Below are positions 16,751 to 25,093 of a stretch of DNA of 33,495 nucleotides, piece by piece. Numbering within the stretch: position 1 is the stretch's first letter; the number at the start of each line of letters is the position of its first letter. Below the pieces are notes generated by a model. It was not told the DNA's origin and did not search any database. It saw nothing but the letters and a program-made list of their open reading frames with translations. Origin of the DNA: Nitrospirota bacterium (lineage in GTDB: Bacteria; Nitrospirota; Leptospirillia; Leptospirillales; Leptospirillaceae); assembly GCA_021826965.1 (NCBI GenBank), contig JAKAYA010000020.1, forward strand, positions 1 through 33,495, given 5' to 3'. The position numbers and the translations under genes were made by a program.

Positions 16751-19476
16751 TGTTTAAGGGATTGTTTTCGTCAATCTTTCCCAGTCGCAACGATCGGGAA
16801 CTCAAAAGGATTTCGCGGATCATCGACCGGATCAACGGTCTTGAAGACGAGGTTCGGATTTTAGAGGATGAATCGCTGAAAAGAAAAACGATCGAGTTCC
16901 GGGAGCGTCTTTCCGGTGGCGAAACGTTGGACGATCTCCTTCCCGAAGCGTTTTCCGTCGTGAGGGAGGCAAGTCGCCGGATATTGGGCATGCGACATTT
17001 CGACGTCCAGCTGGTTGGGGGAGTCGTTCTCCATGAAGGGTTTATCGCCGAGATGAAAACCGGCGAAGGAAAAACACTGGTGGCGACCCTTCCGGTCTAC
17101 CTGAATGCGCTGGCGGGAAAGGGCGTTCATGTTGTGACGGTCAATGATTATCTGGCACGGCGCGACTCCGACTGGATGGGAAAACTGTACCGTTTTCTGG
17201 GATTGACGACGGGGATTATCCAGCACGACATGCCGGATGACCTGCGAAAGCAGGCCTATGCGGCAGACATCACCTACGGGACAAACAACGAATTCGGTTT
17301 CGATTATCTTCGCGACAACATGAAGTATGAAGAGAACCAGTTTGTCCAGCGGGGACTCAACTATGCCATCGTCGATGAAGTCGACAGCATTCTGATCGAT
17401 GAATCCCGGACACCCCTGATCATTTCAGGACCGTCCGAAGAGTCAACGGACCTGTATTATCAGGTGGACCGCATCATTCCCGGCATGTCCCGGGAAACCC
17501 ATTTTCGGATCGATGAAAAGCTGAAGACGGTCACGCTGACCGAAGAGGGCAACAATTATGTCGAAGATCGCCTGGGGATAGGCAACCTTTACGATGTCTC
17601 CAACATCAACTGGTTTCATCATGTCCTTCAGGCGCTCAAGGCGCATCATCTCTATCGGCGTGATGTGGAGTATGTCGTAAAGAATGGCGAGGTTATCATC
17701 GTCGACGAATTTACGGGAAGGCTTATGCCGGGCCGTCGATGGGGAGAAGGCCTTCATCAGGCGGTGGAGGCCAAGGAAAAAGTCAAGATCGAACAGGAAA
17801 ACCAGACTCTTGCTACAATCACGTTCCAGAACTACTTCCGGATGTACGAGAAGCTGGCGGGCATGACCGGAACGGCCGACACGGAAGCGCAGGAGTTCCA
17901 CAAGATCTACAACCTCGATGTGATCGTTGTTCCCACGCATCGCCAAAACCGGAGGGTTGATCTCCCGGACCAGATTTACCGGACTTACCGCGAGAAGGCG
18001 GCTGCGATTGTGGAGGATATCCGGGAAAGGTCCCGCCTGGGGCAACCGGTTCTTGTTGGAACCGTATCGATCGAAAAGTCGGAACATCTGTCCTCTCTCC
18101 TCTCCAAGGAGGGGATCCCCCACAAGGTTCTGAATGCGAAATTTCATGAGATGGAAGCAGAGATCGTTTCTCAGGCAGGTCGATTGTCCAGCGTTACGAT
18201 CGCGACGAACATGGCGGGACGCGGAACGGACATCGTTCTCGGTGGGAACGCCGAATTCCTTCTGAAAAACCGGATTTCCGAGATGGAGCGCCAGGGATCC
18301 GTTCCCACTGCCGAAGAGGTGGAAGCCCTTCGGGAGGAACTGGTAAAAACGCTGGAAGCAGAAAGGGAAGAGGTTGTCCGGACAGGTGGTCTCCATATCA
18401 TCGGAACGGAACGACACGAAAGCCGTCGTATCGACAATCAGCTCAGGGGCCGTTCCGGTCGTCAGGGCGATCCGGGGTCTTCGCGATTTTATCTGTCACT
18501 CGACGATGATTTGTTGAGAATTTTCGGGGCGGACCGGATCAAGGGCCTTATGGACCGGATGGGGGTCGAGGAAGGGGTTCCGATCGAACACGGGTTTGTC
18601 ACCAAGGCGATCGAAAATGCCCAGAAAAAGGTCGAAGCCCATCATTTCGACATACGAAAGCAACTGCTGGAATACGATGACGTCATGAACCAGCAACGTC
18701 TCATTTTTTACGAGCTCCGCCGGAAAGTTCTCCGGGGAGAAAATCTGAGAGAATTGCTGGAGGAATGGGGGCAGGACGTCATTGGGGGAATTGTGCGGAA
18801 ATTTGCCCCCGAGGAACAGTACCCCGAGACCTGGGACCTGAAAGCCCTTGCGGAGGGTGTCCTTGAGAAGACCGGCCTGGCAGTGGAGGCGGATTCTCTT
18901 GATGGGCTCGGGATTGTGGCCTTGCAGGAACATATCTCGTCTTCGTTCGGGGAATTCCTTGCGGAGAAGGAAAGGCTGTTTGGTGCCGACAATTTCTGGG
19001 CGATCGTGCGTTATCTGATCCTGCAGAATCTTGACGAACAATGGAAGGAACACCTTCTGAACATGGATCATCTCAAAGAGGGCATCGGTCTGCGGGGTTA
19101 CGGGCAGAAAGACCCTCTGGTGGAATATCGGAGAGAAGGTTTTTCTTTATTTGAGGAGTTCGTATCCAGTGTCCAGGAAAATCTTGTCCTCCTGATCGGA
19201 AACGCACGGCAGATCGAAGAATCTGTCGGCCTGCCCGAAGCGCCGGACATGGAATCGTTCAGTTTCCTTCACCCTGAAGAACAGGCTTTTCTTCTCGACC
19301 CCGGGACGACGGCGCCGGAAGAAGCCCTGCCCTTTTCGATCGCATCGGATACCGCCCAGACCTTTGGGGATATTACGGAAGAGGAAGGACCCCTGAAGAC
19401 TGGCAGGAAACCGGGAAGAAATGATCCATGCTTTTGCGGAAGCGGCAAGAAATACAAGAAATGTCATGGGGCCTGA
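16750..19476 (+). CDS. secA: Protein translocase ATPase SecA
   Basis: 908 aa. Motor of the Sec export pathway, pushing preproteins through SecYEG. Walker A MKTGEGKT is at 102-109, preceded by the [11 protein letters not shown] block; the Walker B/DEAD region is [22 protein letters not shown]; helicase motifs [14 protein letters not shown] and [20 protein letters not shown] are present, as is the scaffold YDDVMNQQR. The C-terminus has the zinc-binding tail [18 protein letters not shown] that contacts SecB and phospholipids. The frame extends upstream, but the ATG at 16750 has AAGGAG and overlaps the preceding stop. Confidence 0.98.
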   Translation: MFKGLFSSIFPSRNDRELKRISRIIDRINGLEDEVRILEDESLKRKTIEFRERLSGGETLDDLLPEAFSVVREASRRILGMRHFDVQLVGGVVLHEGFIAEMKTGEGKTLVATLPVYLNALAGKGVHVVTVNDYLARRDSDWMGKLYRFLGLTTGIIQHDMPDDLRKQAYAADITYGTNNEFGFDYLRDNMKYEENQFVQRGLNYAIVDEVDSILIDESRTPLIISGPSEESTDLYYQVDRIIPGMSRETHFRIDEKLKTVTLTEEGNNYVEDRLGIGNLYDVSNINWFHHVLQALKAHHLYRRDVEYVVKNGEVIIVDEFTGRLMPGRRWGEGLHQAVEAKEKVKIEQENQTLATITFQNYFRMYEKLAGMTGTADTEAQEFHKIYNLDVIVVPTHRQNRRVDLPDQIYRTYREKAAAIVEDIRERSRLGQPVLVGTVSIEKSEHLSSLLSKEGIPHKVLNAKFHEMEAEIVSQAGRLSSVTIATNMAGRGTDIVLGGNAEFLLKNRISEMERQGSVPTAEEVEALREELVKTLEAEREEVVRTGGLHIIGTERHESRRIDNQLRGRSGRQGDPGSSRFYLSLDDDLLRIFGADRIKGLMDRMGVEEGVPIEHGFVTKAIENAQKKVEAHHFDIRKQLLEYDDVMNQQRLIFYELRRKVLRGENLRELLEEWGQDVIGGIVRKFAPEEQYPETWDLKALAEGVLEKTGLAVEADSLDGLGIVALQEHISSSFGEFLAEKERLFGADNFWAIVRYLILQNLDEQWKEHLLNMDHLKEGIGLRGYGQKDPLVEYRREGFSLFEEFVSSVQENLVLLIGNARQIEESVGLPEAPDMESFSFLHPEEQAFLLDPGTTAPEEALPFSIASDTAQTFGDITEEEGPLKTGRKPGRNDPCFCGSGKKYKKCHGA

Positions 19477-19581
19477 CGGCGAACAATTTCTACGTCTTCG
19501 TTTCCTGAAATCCGTTGATAGAATCTCCCCTCCGGGGGGCGTGCGACAAGGCCCGATGGCTCCACCGGAAGCCCTTTCCGG

Positions 19582-19630
19582 TTGACTTTCCTGATCCGCC
19601 CACCTAAAATGAATGTTACTCTTCATTCAT
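19582..19630 (+). promoter_or_regulatory. nuo operon promoter with overlapping palindromic operator candidate
   Basis: TTGACT (19582-19587), a 17-base spacer and TAAAAT (19605-19610) form a near-consensus sigma70 promoter 65 bases before nuoA. A perfect 7-base inverted repeat, ATGAATG (19609-19615) and CATTCAT (19624-19630) with an 8-base spacer, covers the end of the -10 and the predicted start site, a position typical of repressor operators. A second stem, ACCGGAA/TTCCGGT (19564-19582), touches the -35 and could be the end of the secA transcript. The regulator is unknown. The rest of the 198-base secA-nuoA gap holds only a short CCCC/GGGG hairpin (19525-19539). Confidence 0.6.
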
Positions 19631-19674
19631 AATGGGCGAAAATACACCAAAGAAATCGCCGCTGGAGGTCAAGG

Positions 19675-20046
19675 ATGTTTTCTCAGTCTCATCCTGAACA
19701 CTATGTCCCTATCTTTATTTTTCTTCTTGTCGCTATCGGCTTTGGAGCCGTTTCCCTGACGGTAGGACGGCTGATTCGACCGAAGAATCCCTACAAGGAC
19801 AAGAATGCCCCCTACGAATGCGGCGTTCCGCCCATCAACGATGCCCGTGAAAGATTTTCGATCCGTTATTATGTGATTGCGATGCTGTTTCTGGTTTTCG
19901 ATGTGGAGGTGGTTTTCTTATACCCTTGGGCGGTGGATTTCGGCCGTCTGGGACTCTTTGGCCTGGTCGAGATGATGATCTTTATCTTTATTCTTCTGGT
20001 TGGATATGTTTATGCATGGAAGAAGGAGGCTCTTGAATGGGAATGA
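19675..20046 (+). CDS. nuoA: NADH-quinone oxidoreductase subunit A
   Basis: 123 aa with three membrane helices (about 12-34, 65-87, 92-115). The conserved loop after helix 1 reads PYECGVPP, followed by [27 protein letters not shown], of which [12 protein letters not shown] is the family hallmark. NuoA is a small membrane subunit near the quinone site of complex I. GGAGG stands about ten bases before the ATG. First gene of the nuo operon. Confidence 0.96.
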   Translation: MFSQSHPEHYVPIFIFLLVAIGFGAVSLTVGRLIRPKNPYKDKNAPYECGVPPINDARERFSIRYYVIAMLFLVFDVEVVFLYPWAVDFGRLGLFGLVEMMIFIFILLVGYVYAWKKEALEWE

Positions 20047-20573
20047 TGCATCAAAAAGACGGAGAGCTCTCAGTGGTCACCATGCGTCTCCAGGATGCGG
20101 TCAATGAGCTGCTGAACTGGTCGCGGAAGTCGGCCCTGTGGCCCATGACATTCGGGCTGGCCTGTTGTGCGATCGAAATGATGGGGGCAGTCGCCTCTCG
20201 TTTTGATATCGATCGTTTCGGAGCCGGAGTTTTTCGGGCTTCCCCCCGCCAGTCGGACCTGATGATCGTTGCGGGGACGCTGACGCGGAAGATGGCTCCC
20301 GTCGTTCGGAGGATTTACGATCAGATGCCCGAGCCTCGCTATGTCATTGCGATGGGCTCTTGCGCAACTTCCGGAAATATCTACGACAGTTACAGCGTCG
20401 TGCAGGGTGTCGACAGGATTATTCCTGTGGATGTTTATGTGCCGGGATGTCCTCCGCGGCCGGAAGCCTTGCTGGACGGACTGATGAAGCTTCAGGAAAA
20501 GATCATGAAGGATCGTCCGGTATTTCCCGGACATTTTCCGGTGGGTGTTTCCCGATCGACGGAAGGGAGCTGA
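20037..20573 (+). CDS. nuoB: NADH-quinone oxidoreductase subunit B (cluster N2)
   Basis: 178 aa. Carries the terminal [4Fe-4S] cluster N2 that passes electrons to quinone. Ligand cysteines are in place: Cys43-Cys44 ([10 protein letters not shown]), Cys109 (MGSCATSG) and Cys138 ([15 protein letters not shown]). [15 protein letters not shown] is also typical. The ATG at 20037 follows AAGGAGG by seven bases and overlaps nuoA by ten bases. No membrane helix; it sits in the peripheral arm. Confidence 0.97.
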   Translation: MGMMHQKDGELSVVTMRLQDAVNELLNWSRKSALWPMTFGLACCAIEMMGAVASRFDIDRFGAGVFRASPRQSDLMIVAGTLTRKMAPVVRRIYDQMPEPRYVIAMGSCATSGNIYDSYSVVQGVDRIIPVDVYVPGCPPRPEALLDGLMKLQEKIMKDRPVFPGHFPVGVSRSTEGS

Positions 20574-20579
20574 CCTTTT

Positions 20580-21131
20580 ATGCATCCTGTCGCCGAGTCG
20601 CTGGAAAAACGCTTTTCCGAAATTTTTCTGGGCTCCCGCGAGTCGTTGGGAGATCTGTCCGTTTACATCCGCTCCGAGAATGCGTTGGAGGTCTTCCGGG
20701 CCCTTCATGATGAACCGGAATATGCCTATGATTATATCGTTGATGTGACGTCCGTCGATTATCCGATGGATCCGGAACGGTTCGAGGTGATCTATATCCT
20801 TTACTCCATTTCGCGAAGGCATCGGGTCATGGTCAAGATCCGTGTGACGGAAGACGCCCCGGTGGTGGATTCCGTGGTCGGTATCTGGAAAGGCGCCGAA
20901 TTCATGGAGCGGGAAGTATACGATATGATGGGAATTCAGTTCCGGGGACATCCGGACTTGCGTCGTATCCTTATGCCGGACGATTACGAAGAGGGATTTC
21001 CGCTTCGCAAGGACTTTCCTCTTGTTGGTAAAGGCTGGCGCGACAATTTTTCCTTCGTGCCGCGATTCCAGGAAAGCCGGCCTGAAATTGAAGGGAAAAA
21101 CGGGGATTCCAATTCCTTTCTTCCCTCCTGA
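20580..21131 (+). CDS. nuoC: NADH-quinone oxidoreductase subunit C
   Basis: 183 aa, the 30-kDa-type subunit of the peripheral arm. Recognisable by DVTSVDYPMDPERFEVIYILYS, of which DVTSVDYP is the key part, then VVGIWKGAEFMEREVYDMMGI and FRGHPDLRRILMPDDYEEG with HPLRKDFP-like PLRKDFPL. Separate from nuoD, unlike the nuoCD fusion of enterobacteria. ATG at 20580, six bases after nuoB, with GGGAG upstream. Confidence 0.96.
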   Translation: MHPVAESLEKRFSEIFLGSRESLGDLSVYIRSENALEVFRALHDEPEYAYDYIVDVTSVDYPMDPERFEVIYILYSISRRHRVMVKIRVTEDAPVVDSVVGIWKGAEFMEREVYDMMGIQFRGHPDLRRILMPDDYEEGFPLRKDFPLVGKGWRDNFSFVPRFQESRPEIEGKNGDSNSFLPS

Positions 21132-21158
21132 GAGCAGAAGTCCAATCTCCAGTTGACC

Positions 21159-21179
21159 CGGACAAACCGTCCGTTTTTT
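21159..21179 (+). terminator. Terminator- or attenuator-like hairpin between nuoC and nuoD
   Basis: CGGAC (21159-21163) and GTCCG (21169-21173) form a 5-bp stem with loop AAACC, directly followed by six T (21174-21179). That is the shape of an intrinsic terminator, though the stem is short. The nuoD ribosome binding site AGGAG (21180-21184) begins one base after the T run. Partial termination or mRNA processing is possible; full termination would cut off the operon. Confidence 0.4.
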
Positions 21180-21194
21180 AGGAGTCGGAAAACT

Positions 21195-22466
21195 TTGGAT
21201 ACTGAAAAGACAACGGGAGTCAAAGAGGATATCCGCCAAAAAGAGATCGTTCTGGGAAGCCTGAGGCAGGCCGTTCTGCAGAATCTGGACTCTTCCATAC
21301 AGACGGACCAGTTTCTTCTGAACATGGGGCCTCAGCATCCTAGTACTCATGGTGTGCTGCGCGTTCTTCTTGACCTCGACGGCGAACGGATCAAGAGGTC
21401 CGTGCCGGATCTGGGGTATCTCCACCGCGGAACGGAAAAGATAGCGGAGTACCGGACCTACAATCAGATCATTCCGTTGACGGACAGGCTGGACTACGTT
21501 TCGGCGATGGCAAACAACTATGCTTTTGTACGGACGGTTGAAAAACTCCTGCAGCTGAAAGTGCCAGAAAGGGCTGAATTTGTTCGCACGATCGTCGCGG
21601 AAGTTCAGCGGATCGTGAACCATCTCTTCTGGCTGGGCACACAAGCTCTCGATATCGGTGCCATGAGCGTATTCTTTTACACCTTCCGTGAACGGGAGGA
21701 GTTGCTGGATATCTTCGAGATCCTTTGCGGAGCCAGGCTGACGACCAACTATTACCGGGTAGGCGGTGTTGAAAGCGATATCCCGCAACATGTGGTCGAT
21801 CGTCTCTACCGGTTTATCGATGCATTCGACGGGAACATCCGGGAATACAACACGTTGCTCGAGACAAACCGGATCTGGTTGGCCCGTACCAAGAACATTG
21901 CCGTCATCACTGCCGAAGATGCGATAAACTTTGGTCTTTCAGGCCCGACTCTGAGAGGATCCGGTGTGCCCTACGACCTGAGGAAGTTCGAGCCTTACGG
22001 AGCCTACGACCAGGTGGAATTCGACGTTCCGGTCGGGCAGAACGGCGATATTTATGACAGATACTGGATTCGTATCGAAGAAATGCGGCAGAGCGCGAAA
22101 ATTGTTCGACAGTGCCTCGACAAGCTTCCGTCCGGCCCGATCATGACGGATGACCATAAGGTCTCCTTCCCGGAAAAGGGAAACGTCATGCACAATATGG
22201 AGACACTGATCCACCACTTTCTTTTGGTGGTTCATGGTTTCAACGTTCCTCCGGGTGACACCTATTGCGGAACCGAAACTCCCAAGGGAGAACTTGGTTT
22301 CTATATTGTGAGCGACGGTACGGGTAAGCCTTACAGGATGAAGATCAGGGCTCCTTCCTTCGTCAACATGGGAGCGTTCGATTTTATGGCGAAGGGATAT
22401 ATGATCGCGGACATCATCACGATCTTTGGTACCTATGACATCGTGATGGGGGAATGCGATCGATGA
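21195..22466 (+). CDS. nuoD: NADH-quinone oxidoreductase subunit D
   Basis: 423 aa, related to the large subunit of [NiFe] hydrogenases, forming part of the quinone pocket. Hallmarks: NMGPQHPSTHGVLR near the start, LGYLHRGTEKIAE, TDRLDYVSAMANNYAF, GVPYDLRKFEPYGAYDQ and, at the end, DIITIFGTYDIVMGECDR. The frame is open from TTG at 21153, but TTG at 21195 has AGGAG ten bases upstream and gives the normal length, so it is preferred; no ATG exists before the conserved region. The 63-base gap after nuoC holds the hairpin described separately. Confidence 0.95.
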   Translation: MDTEKTTGVKEDIRQKEIVLGSLRQAVLQNLDSSIQTDQFLLNMGPQHPSTHGVLRVLLDLDGERIKRSVPDLGYLHRGTEKIAEYRTYNQIIPLTDRLDYVSAMANNYAFVRTVEKLLQLKVPERAEFVRTIVAEVQRIVNHLFWLGTQALDIGAMSVFFYTFREREELLDIFEILCGARLTTNYYRVGGVESDIPQHVVDRLYRFIDAFDGNIREYNTLLETNRIWLARTKNIAVITAEDAINFGLSGPTLRGSGVPYDLRKFEPYGAYDQVEFDVPVGQNGDIYDRYWIRIEEMRQSAKIVRQCLDKLPSGPIMTDDHKVSFPEKGNVMHNMETLIHHFLLVVHGFNVPPGDTYCGTETPKGELGFYIVSDGTGKPYRMKIRAPSFVNMGAFDFMAKGYMIADIITIFGTYDIVMGECDR

Positions 22467-22607
22467 CCTCCTCCGGCATGTCCGGGGGATGTATTGCCGC
22501 CGCCAGGCGGATTCTGTAAAAAACAATTTGTGGAAGAAGTTGTGAAGACAGGATTTTCGATTTGAAAATATAAGCCCGTCGTTGTTTTCTAAAAAAAGGA
22601 CAGTGCG
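22467..22607 (+). promoter_or_regulatory. nuoD-nuoE gap with hairpins and a candidate internal promoter
   Basis: This 141-base gap starts with a 7-bp stem (22470-22476 with 22482-22488, one G-U pair), then a second stem CCGCC/GGCGG (22497-22501 and 22506-22510). Neither has a T run, so they look more like processing or stability elements than terminators. Further on, AAGACA (22545-22550) and TATAAG (22569-22574) are 18 bases apart, and a perfect inverted repeat, ATTTTC/GAAAAT (22553-22569), fills that spacer. A second promoter for nuoE onward is possible. Confidence 0.35.
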
Positions 22608-23114
22608 ATGGCCGACGTCAAGCATGCAGAAGTGACTTACGAGGATATCGAAGAAATTTGTGAGGAATTTTCCAACCGGGAAGGGGCCGTTGTCCAGATT
22701 CTCCAGAAGGTTCAGGAGAAATACGGGTATGTTCCGGCCGATGCCCTCGAGTTTGTTGGAGAGGTGCTGGAAATCCCCAAGAGCAAGATGTATGGGGTCC
22801 TGACATTCTACTCCCAGTTTTACCAGGAGCCCCGAGGGAAGTTTGTGCTGAAGGTTTGCGTGGGGACTGCCTGTCACGTGCGTGGTGCCGGCCTCCTGGT
22901 TGACAAGATCAAGGAAGAGCTTCATATCGAACCAGGTGAAAACACCGAAGATATGTTGTTTACCCTGGAGCCCGTTGCCTGTCTGGGTTCTTGCGCTCTG
23001 GCCCCGATGGCCATGGTCCAGGGAACAGCTTATGGCAAGCTTTCGGCGGACAAGATGGTTTCCTTGATCCGCCAGTTTGAGGAAGAGGCCGAAAAAGAAG
23101 AAGAACCGGTCTGA
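22608..23114 (+). CDS. nuoE: NADH-quinone oxidoreductase subunit E ([2Fe-2S] N1a)
   Basis: 168 aa, thioredoxin-like [2Fe-2S] protein of the NADH-oxidising module. The four ligands come in two pairs: VCVGTACHVRGA and ACLGSCALAPM. Upstream, VQEKYGYVP and MYGVLTFYSQF are conserved. ATG at 22608 with AAAGGA upstream. It partners with NuoF. Confidence 0.96.
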   Translation: MADVKHAEVTYEDIEEICEEFSNREGAVVQILQKVQEKYGYVPADALEFVGEVLEIPKSKMYGVLTFYSQFYQEPRGKFVLKVCVGTACHVRGAGLLVDKIKEELHIEPGENTEDMLFTLEPVACLGSCALAPMAMVQGTAYGKLSADKMVSLIRQFEEEAEKEEEPV

Positions 23115-23185
23115 AAAACCTCTGTTTCTGATCTGAGTATAGATTACTCCAAGTGATCTTTAGAGAATTGGACAAATATATAGGC

Positions 23186-23210
23186 CTCCAGCCAGGCTCT
23201 GGAGAAAGGA
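23186..23210 (+). promoter_or_regulatory. Hairpin next to the nuoF ribosome binding site
   Basis: CTCCAG (23186-23191) and CTGGAG (23199-23204) form a perfect 6-bp stem with a 7-base loop. The 3' arm contains GGAG, and the probable binding site AAAGGA (23205-23210) follows at once, so the stem could limit ribosome access. A second small inverted repeat, GAGTA/TACTC (23135-23149), lies earlier in the same 105-base gap. Confidence 0.35.
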
Positions 23211-23219
23211 ACGGATATT

Positions 23220-25073
23220 ATGCTGACGGATACTCTTGAGGATACCCCGGTAACCTCTGGGATGCAGACAGATTTACCTGTCATTCATATCGGTATGGCG
23301 ACATGCGGGTTGGCTTCCGGTGCGCGCGGACTGTTGGAGCTGATCAAGAAGGAAGTGGAGAAGCGGCAGTTGAACGTGCAGATCATTCCTACCGGATGTA
23401 TCGGCATGTGTCACAACGAACCGTTGGTCGACGTCACGATGCCAGGCAAATATCGTGTTTCCTACAAAAACGTCAAGCCGATGACTCTCACCCAGATTTT
23501 TGAGGCGCATTTCGGCAAGAAAGATTTTGCCAAGAAATACGCCGTATGCCAGATTCCGCTTCCCGGTTCCGAGCCTTATGAAGGACTCGCCCTTATGTCC
23601 GACCTTCCATTTTTCAAGGGACAGGTCAAGATCGTGACCCGGAGATGCGGGATGATCGACCCTCTTTCCATCGATGACTATATGGCGATGGACGGATACA
23701 AGGCATTGAAGAAGGCCCTGACATCCATGACTCCCGAAGAGGTTGTCGAGCAGGTGACAAAGTCCGGTCTTCGCGGCAGAGGGGGAGGGGGATTCCCGAC
23801 GGGTCTCAAATGGAGCCTGACGCAAAAGTCACCGGGACCGGAAAAATATGTCGTCTGCAATGCGGATGAAGGAGACCCGGGGGCGTTCATGGACCGGTCC
23901 GTTCTTGAAGGCGATCCCCATGCTGTGATTGAAGGGATGATTATTGCCGCCTATGCAGTGGGTGGGGCCAAGAAGGGATATATCTATTGCCGGGCGGAAT
24001 ATCCTTTGGCCATCCGTCATCTCAGAAAGGCGATCGAGGATGCCAGAAGCCATAATTTCCTTGGTGAGAAGATCCTGGGCACCGACTTGAGCTTTGACCT
24101 CGAAATCAAGGAAGGTGCAGGGGCATATGTCTGCGGGGAAGAAACGGCACTCCTGGCCTCCATTATGGGAGAGAGGGGCATGCCATGGCCAAAACCTCCT
24201 TTTCCCGCCCAGAAAGGTGTCTGGGGAAAACCCAGTGTGATCAACAATGTTGAAACATTGGGAAATATCGGACACATCATTCTGAACGGTGGAGACTGGT
24301 ATGCTTCCTATGGCAGCGAAAAGACGAAAGGGACAAAGACCTTCGCGCTTACGGGATCGATCAAGAACTCGGGGTTGATCGAAGTTCCGGCCGGAACACC
24401 CTTGAGAGAGATCATTTTTAGCATCGGTGGCGGGATGGTCGAGAAGAAGATCCCGTTCAAGGCTGCCCAGTTGGGCGGCCCTTCCGGCGGATGTATCCCT
24501 TCGGACGGATTGGATACCCCTGTGGATTTCGAAAATGTGGTCGCCGCCGGTGCAATCATGGGGTCCGGCGGTATTGTGGTCATGGATGAAGCAGCTTGCA
24601 TCGTGGACACGGCCAAGTTTTTCCTGAAGTTTACCCAGGATGAGTCTTGCGGAGAATGCACGCCCTGTCGGGTTGGCTCAAAGATCATGCTGGATATCCT
24701 GACGAGAATCACCGAAGGGAAGGGCCAGGAAGGAGATCTTGACGAGCTTGTCCGTCTTTCGATGTATGTCAAGTCGAATTCCCTCTGTGGACTTGGGGGT
24801 GCCGCTCCCAATCCTGTCCTGTCGACGATCCGCTATTTCCGGGAAGAGTATGAGGCTCACATTCGGGACAAGAGATGTCCGGGAACTGTCTGCAACGATC
24901 TGATCAAATATGTGGTGATCGAAGAAGATTGTACGACCTGTGGCCTGTGCGAACCGGTATGCCCTTCGGGGTCGGTCACATGGGAGAAAGGGGAGGTTGC
25001 CCATATCGACCTGACGACCTGTATTCGTTGCAAGGCTTGTGTGGATGCGTGCAAGTTCCGGGCAATCATCTGA
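23220..25073 (+). CDS. nuoF: NADH-quinone oxidoreductase subunit F, extended hydrogenase-type (HydB/HndC-like) architecture
   Basis: 617 aa against about 430 for ordinary NuoF. Residues ~20-100 are a thioredoxin-like iron-sulfur domain with Cys29, Cys60 and Cys64 (TGCIGMC). Residues ~130-545 are the NADH/FMN core: GLRGRGGGGFPTGLKW, CNADEGDPGAFMDR, GAGAYVCGEETAL, and the N3 cluster ligands Cys477, 480, 483 (ESCGECTPCRVG) and Cys523. Residues ~565-617 add a ferredoxin domain with two [4Fe-4S] motifs (Cys571/574/577/581 and Cys601/604/607/611). This order matches the flavin subunit of bifurcating or NADP-reducing hydrogenases. No hydrogenase genes are here and the gene is flanked by nuoE and nuoG, so it should work in complex I, perhaps with ferredoxin as an added partner. 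ATG at 23220. Confidence 0.93.
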   Translation: MLTDTLEDTPVTSGMQTDLPVIHIGMATCGLASGARGLLELIKKEVEKRQLNVQIIPTGCIGMCHNEPLVDVTMPGKYRVSYKNVKPMTLTQIFEAHFGKKDFAKKYAVCQIPLPGSEPYEGLALMSDLPFFKGQVKIVTRRCGMIDPLSIDDYMAMDGYKALKKALTSMTPEEVVEQVTKSGLRGRGGGGFPTGLKWSLTQKSPGPEKYVVCNADEGDPGAFMDRSVLEGDPHAVIEGMIIAAYAVGGAKKGYIYCRAEYPLAIRHLRKAIEDARSHNFLGEKILGTDLSFDLEIKEGAGAYVCGEETALLASIMGERGMPWPKPPFPAQKGVWGKPSVINNVETLGNIGHIILNGGDWYASYGSEKTKGTKTFALTGSIKNSGLIEVPAGTPLREIIFSIGGGMVEKKIPFKAAQLGGPSGGCIPSDGLDTPVDFENVVAAGAIMGSGGIVVMDEAACIVDTAKFFLKFTQDESCGECTPCRVGSKIMLDILTRITEGKGQEGDLDELVRLSMYVKSNSLCGLGGAAPNPVLSTIRYFREEYEAHIRDKRCPGTVCNDLIKYVVIEEDCTTCGLCEPVCPSGSVTWEKGEVAHIDLTTCIRCKACVDACKFRAII

Positions 25074-25093
25074 TCGACTAAGGGAGTGAATGG

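Noticed and set aside
19525-19539. CCCC/GGGG hairpin after secA as a terminator
   Set aside because: The 3-base loop and lack of any T run make an intrinsic terminator unlikely; mentioned only as part of the gap.
20070-21791. 573-codon open frame on the minus strand
   Set aside because: It lies antisense to nuoB, nuoC and nuoD, which carry unmistakable family motifs; its His/Arg-rich translation has no recognisable domain. It follows from codon bias in the sense genes.
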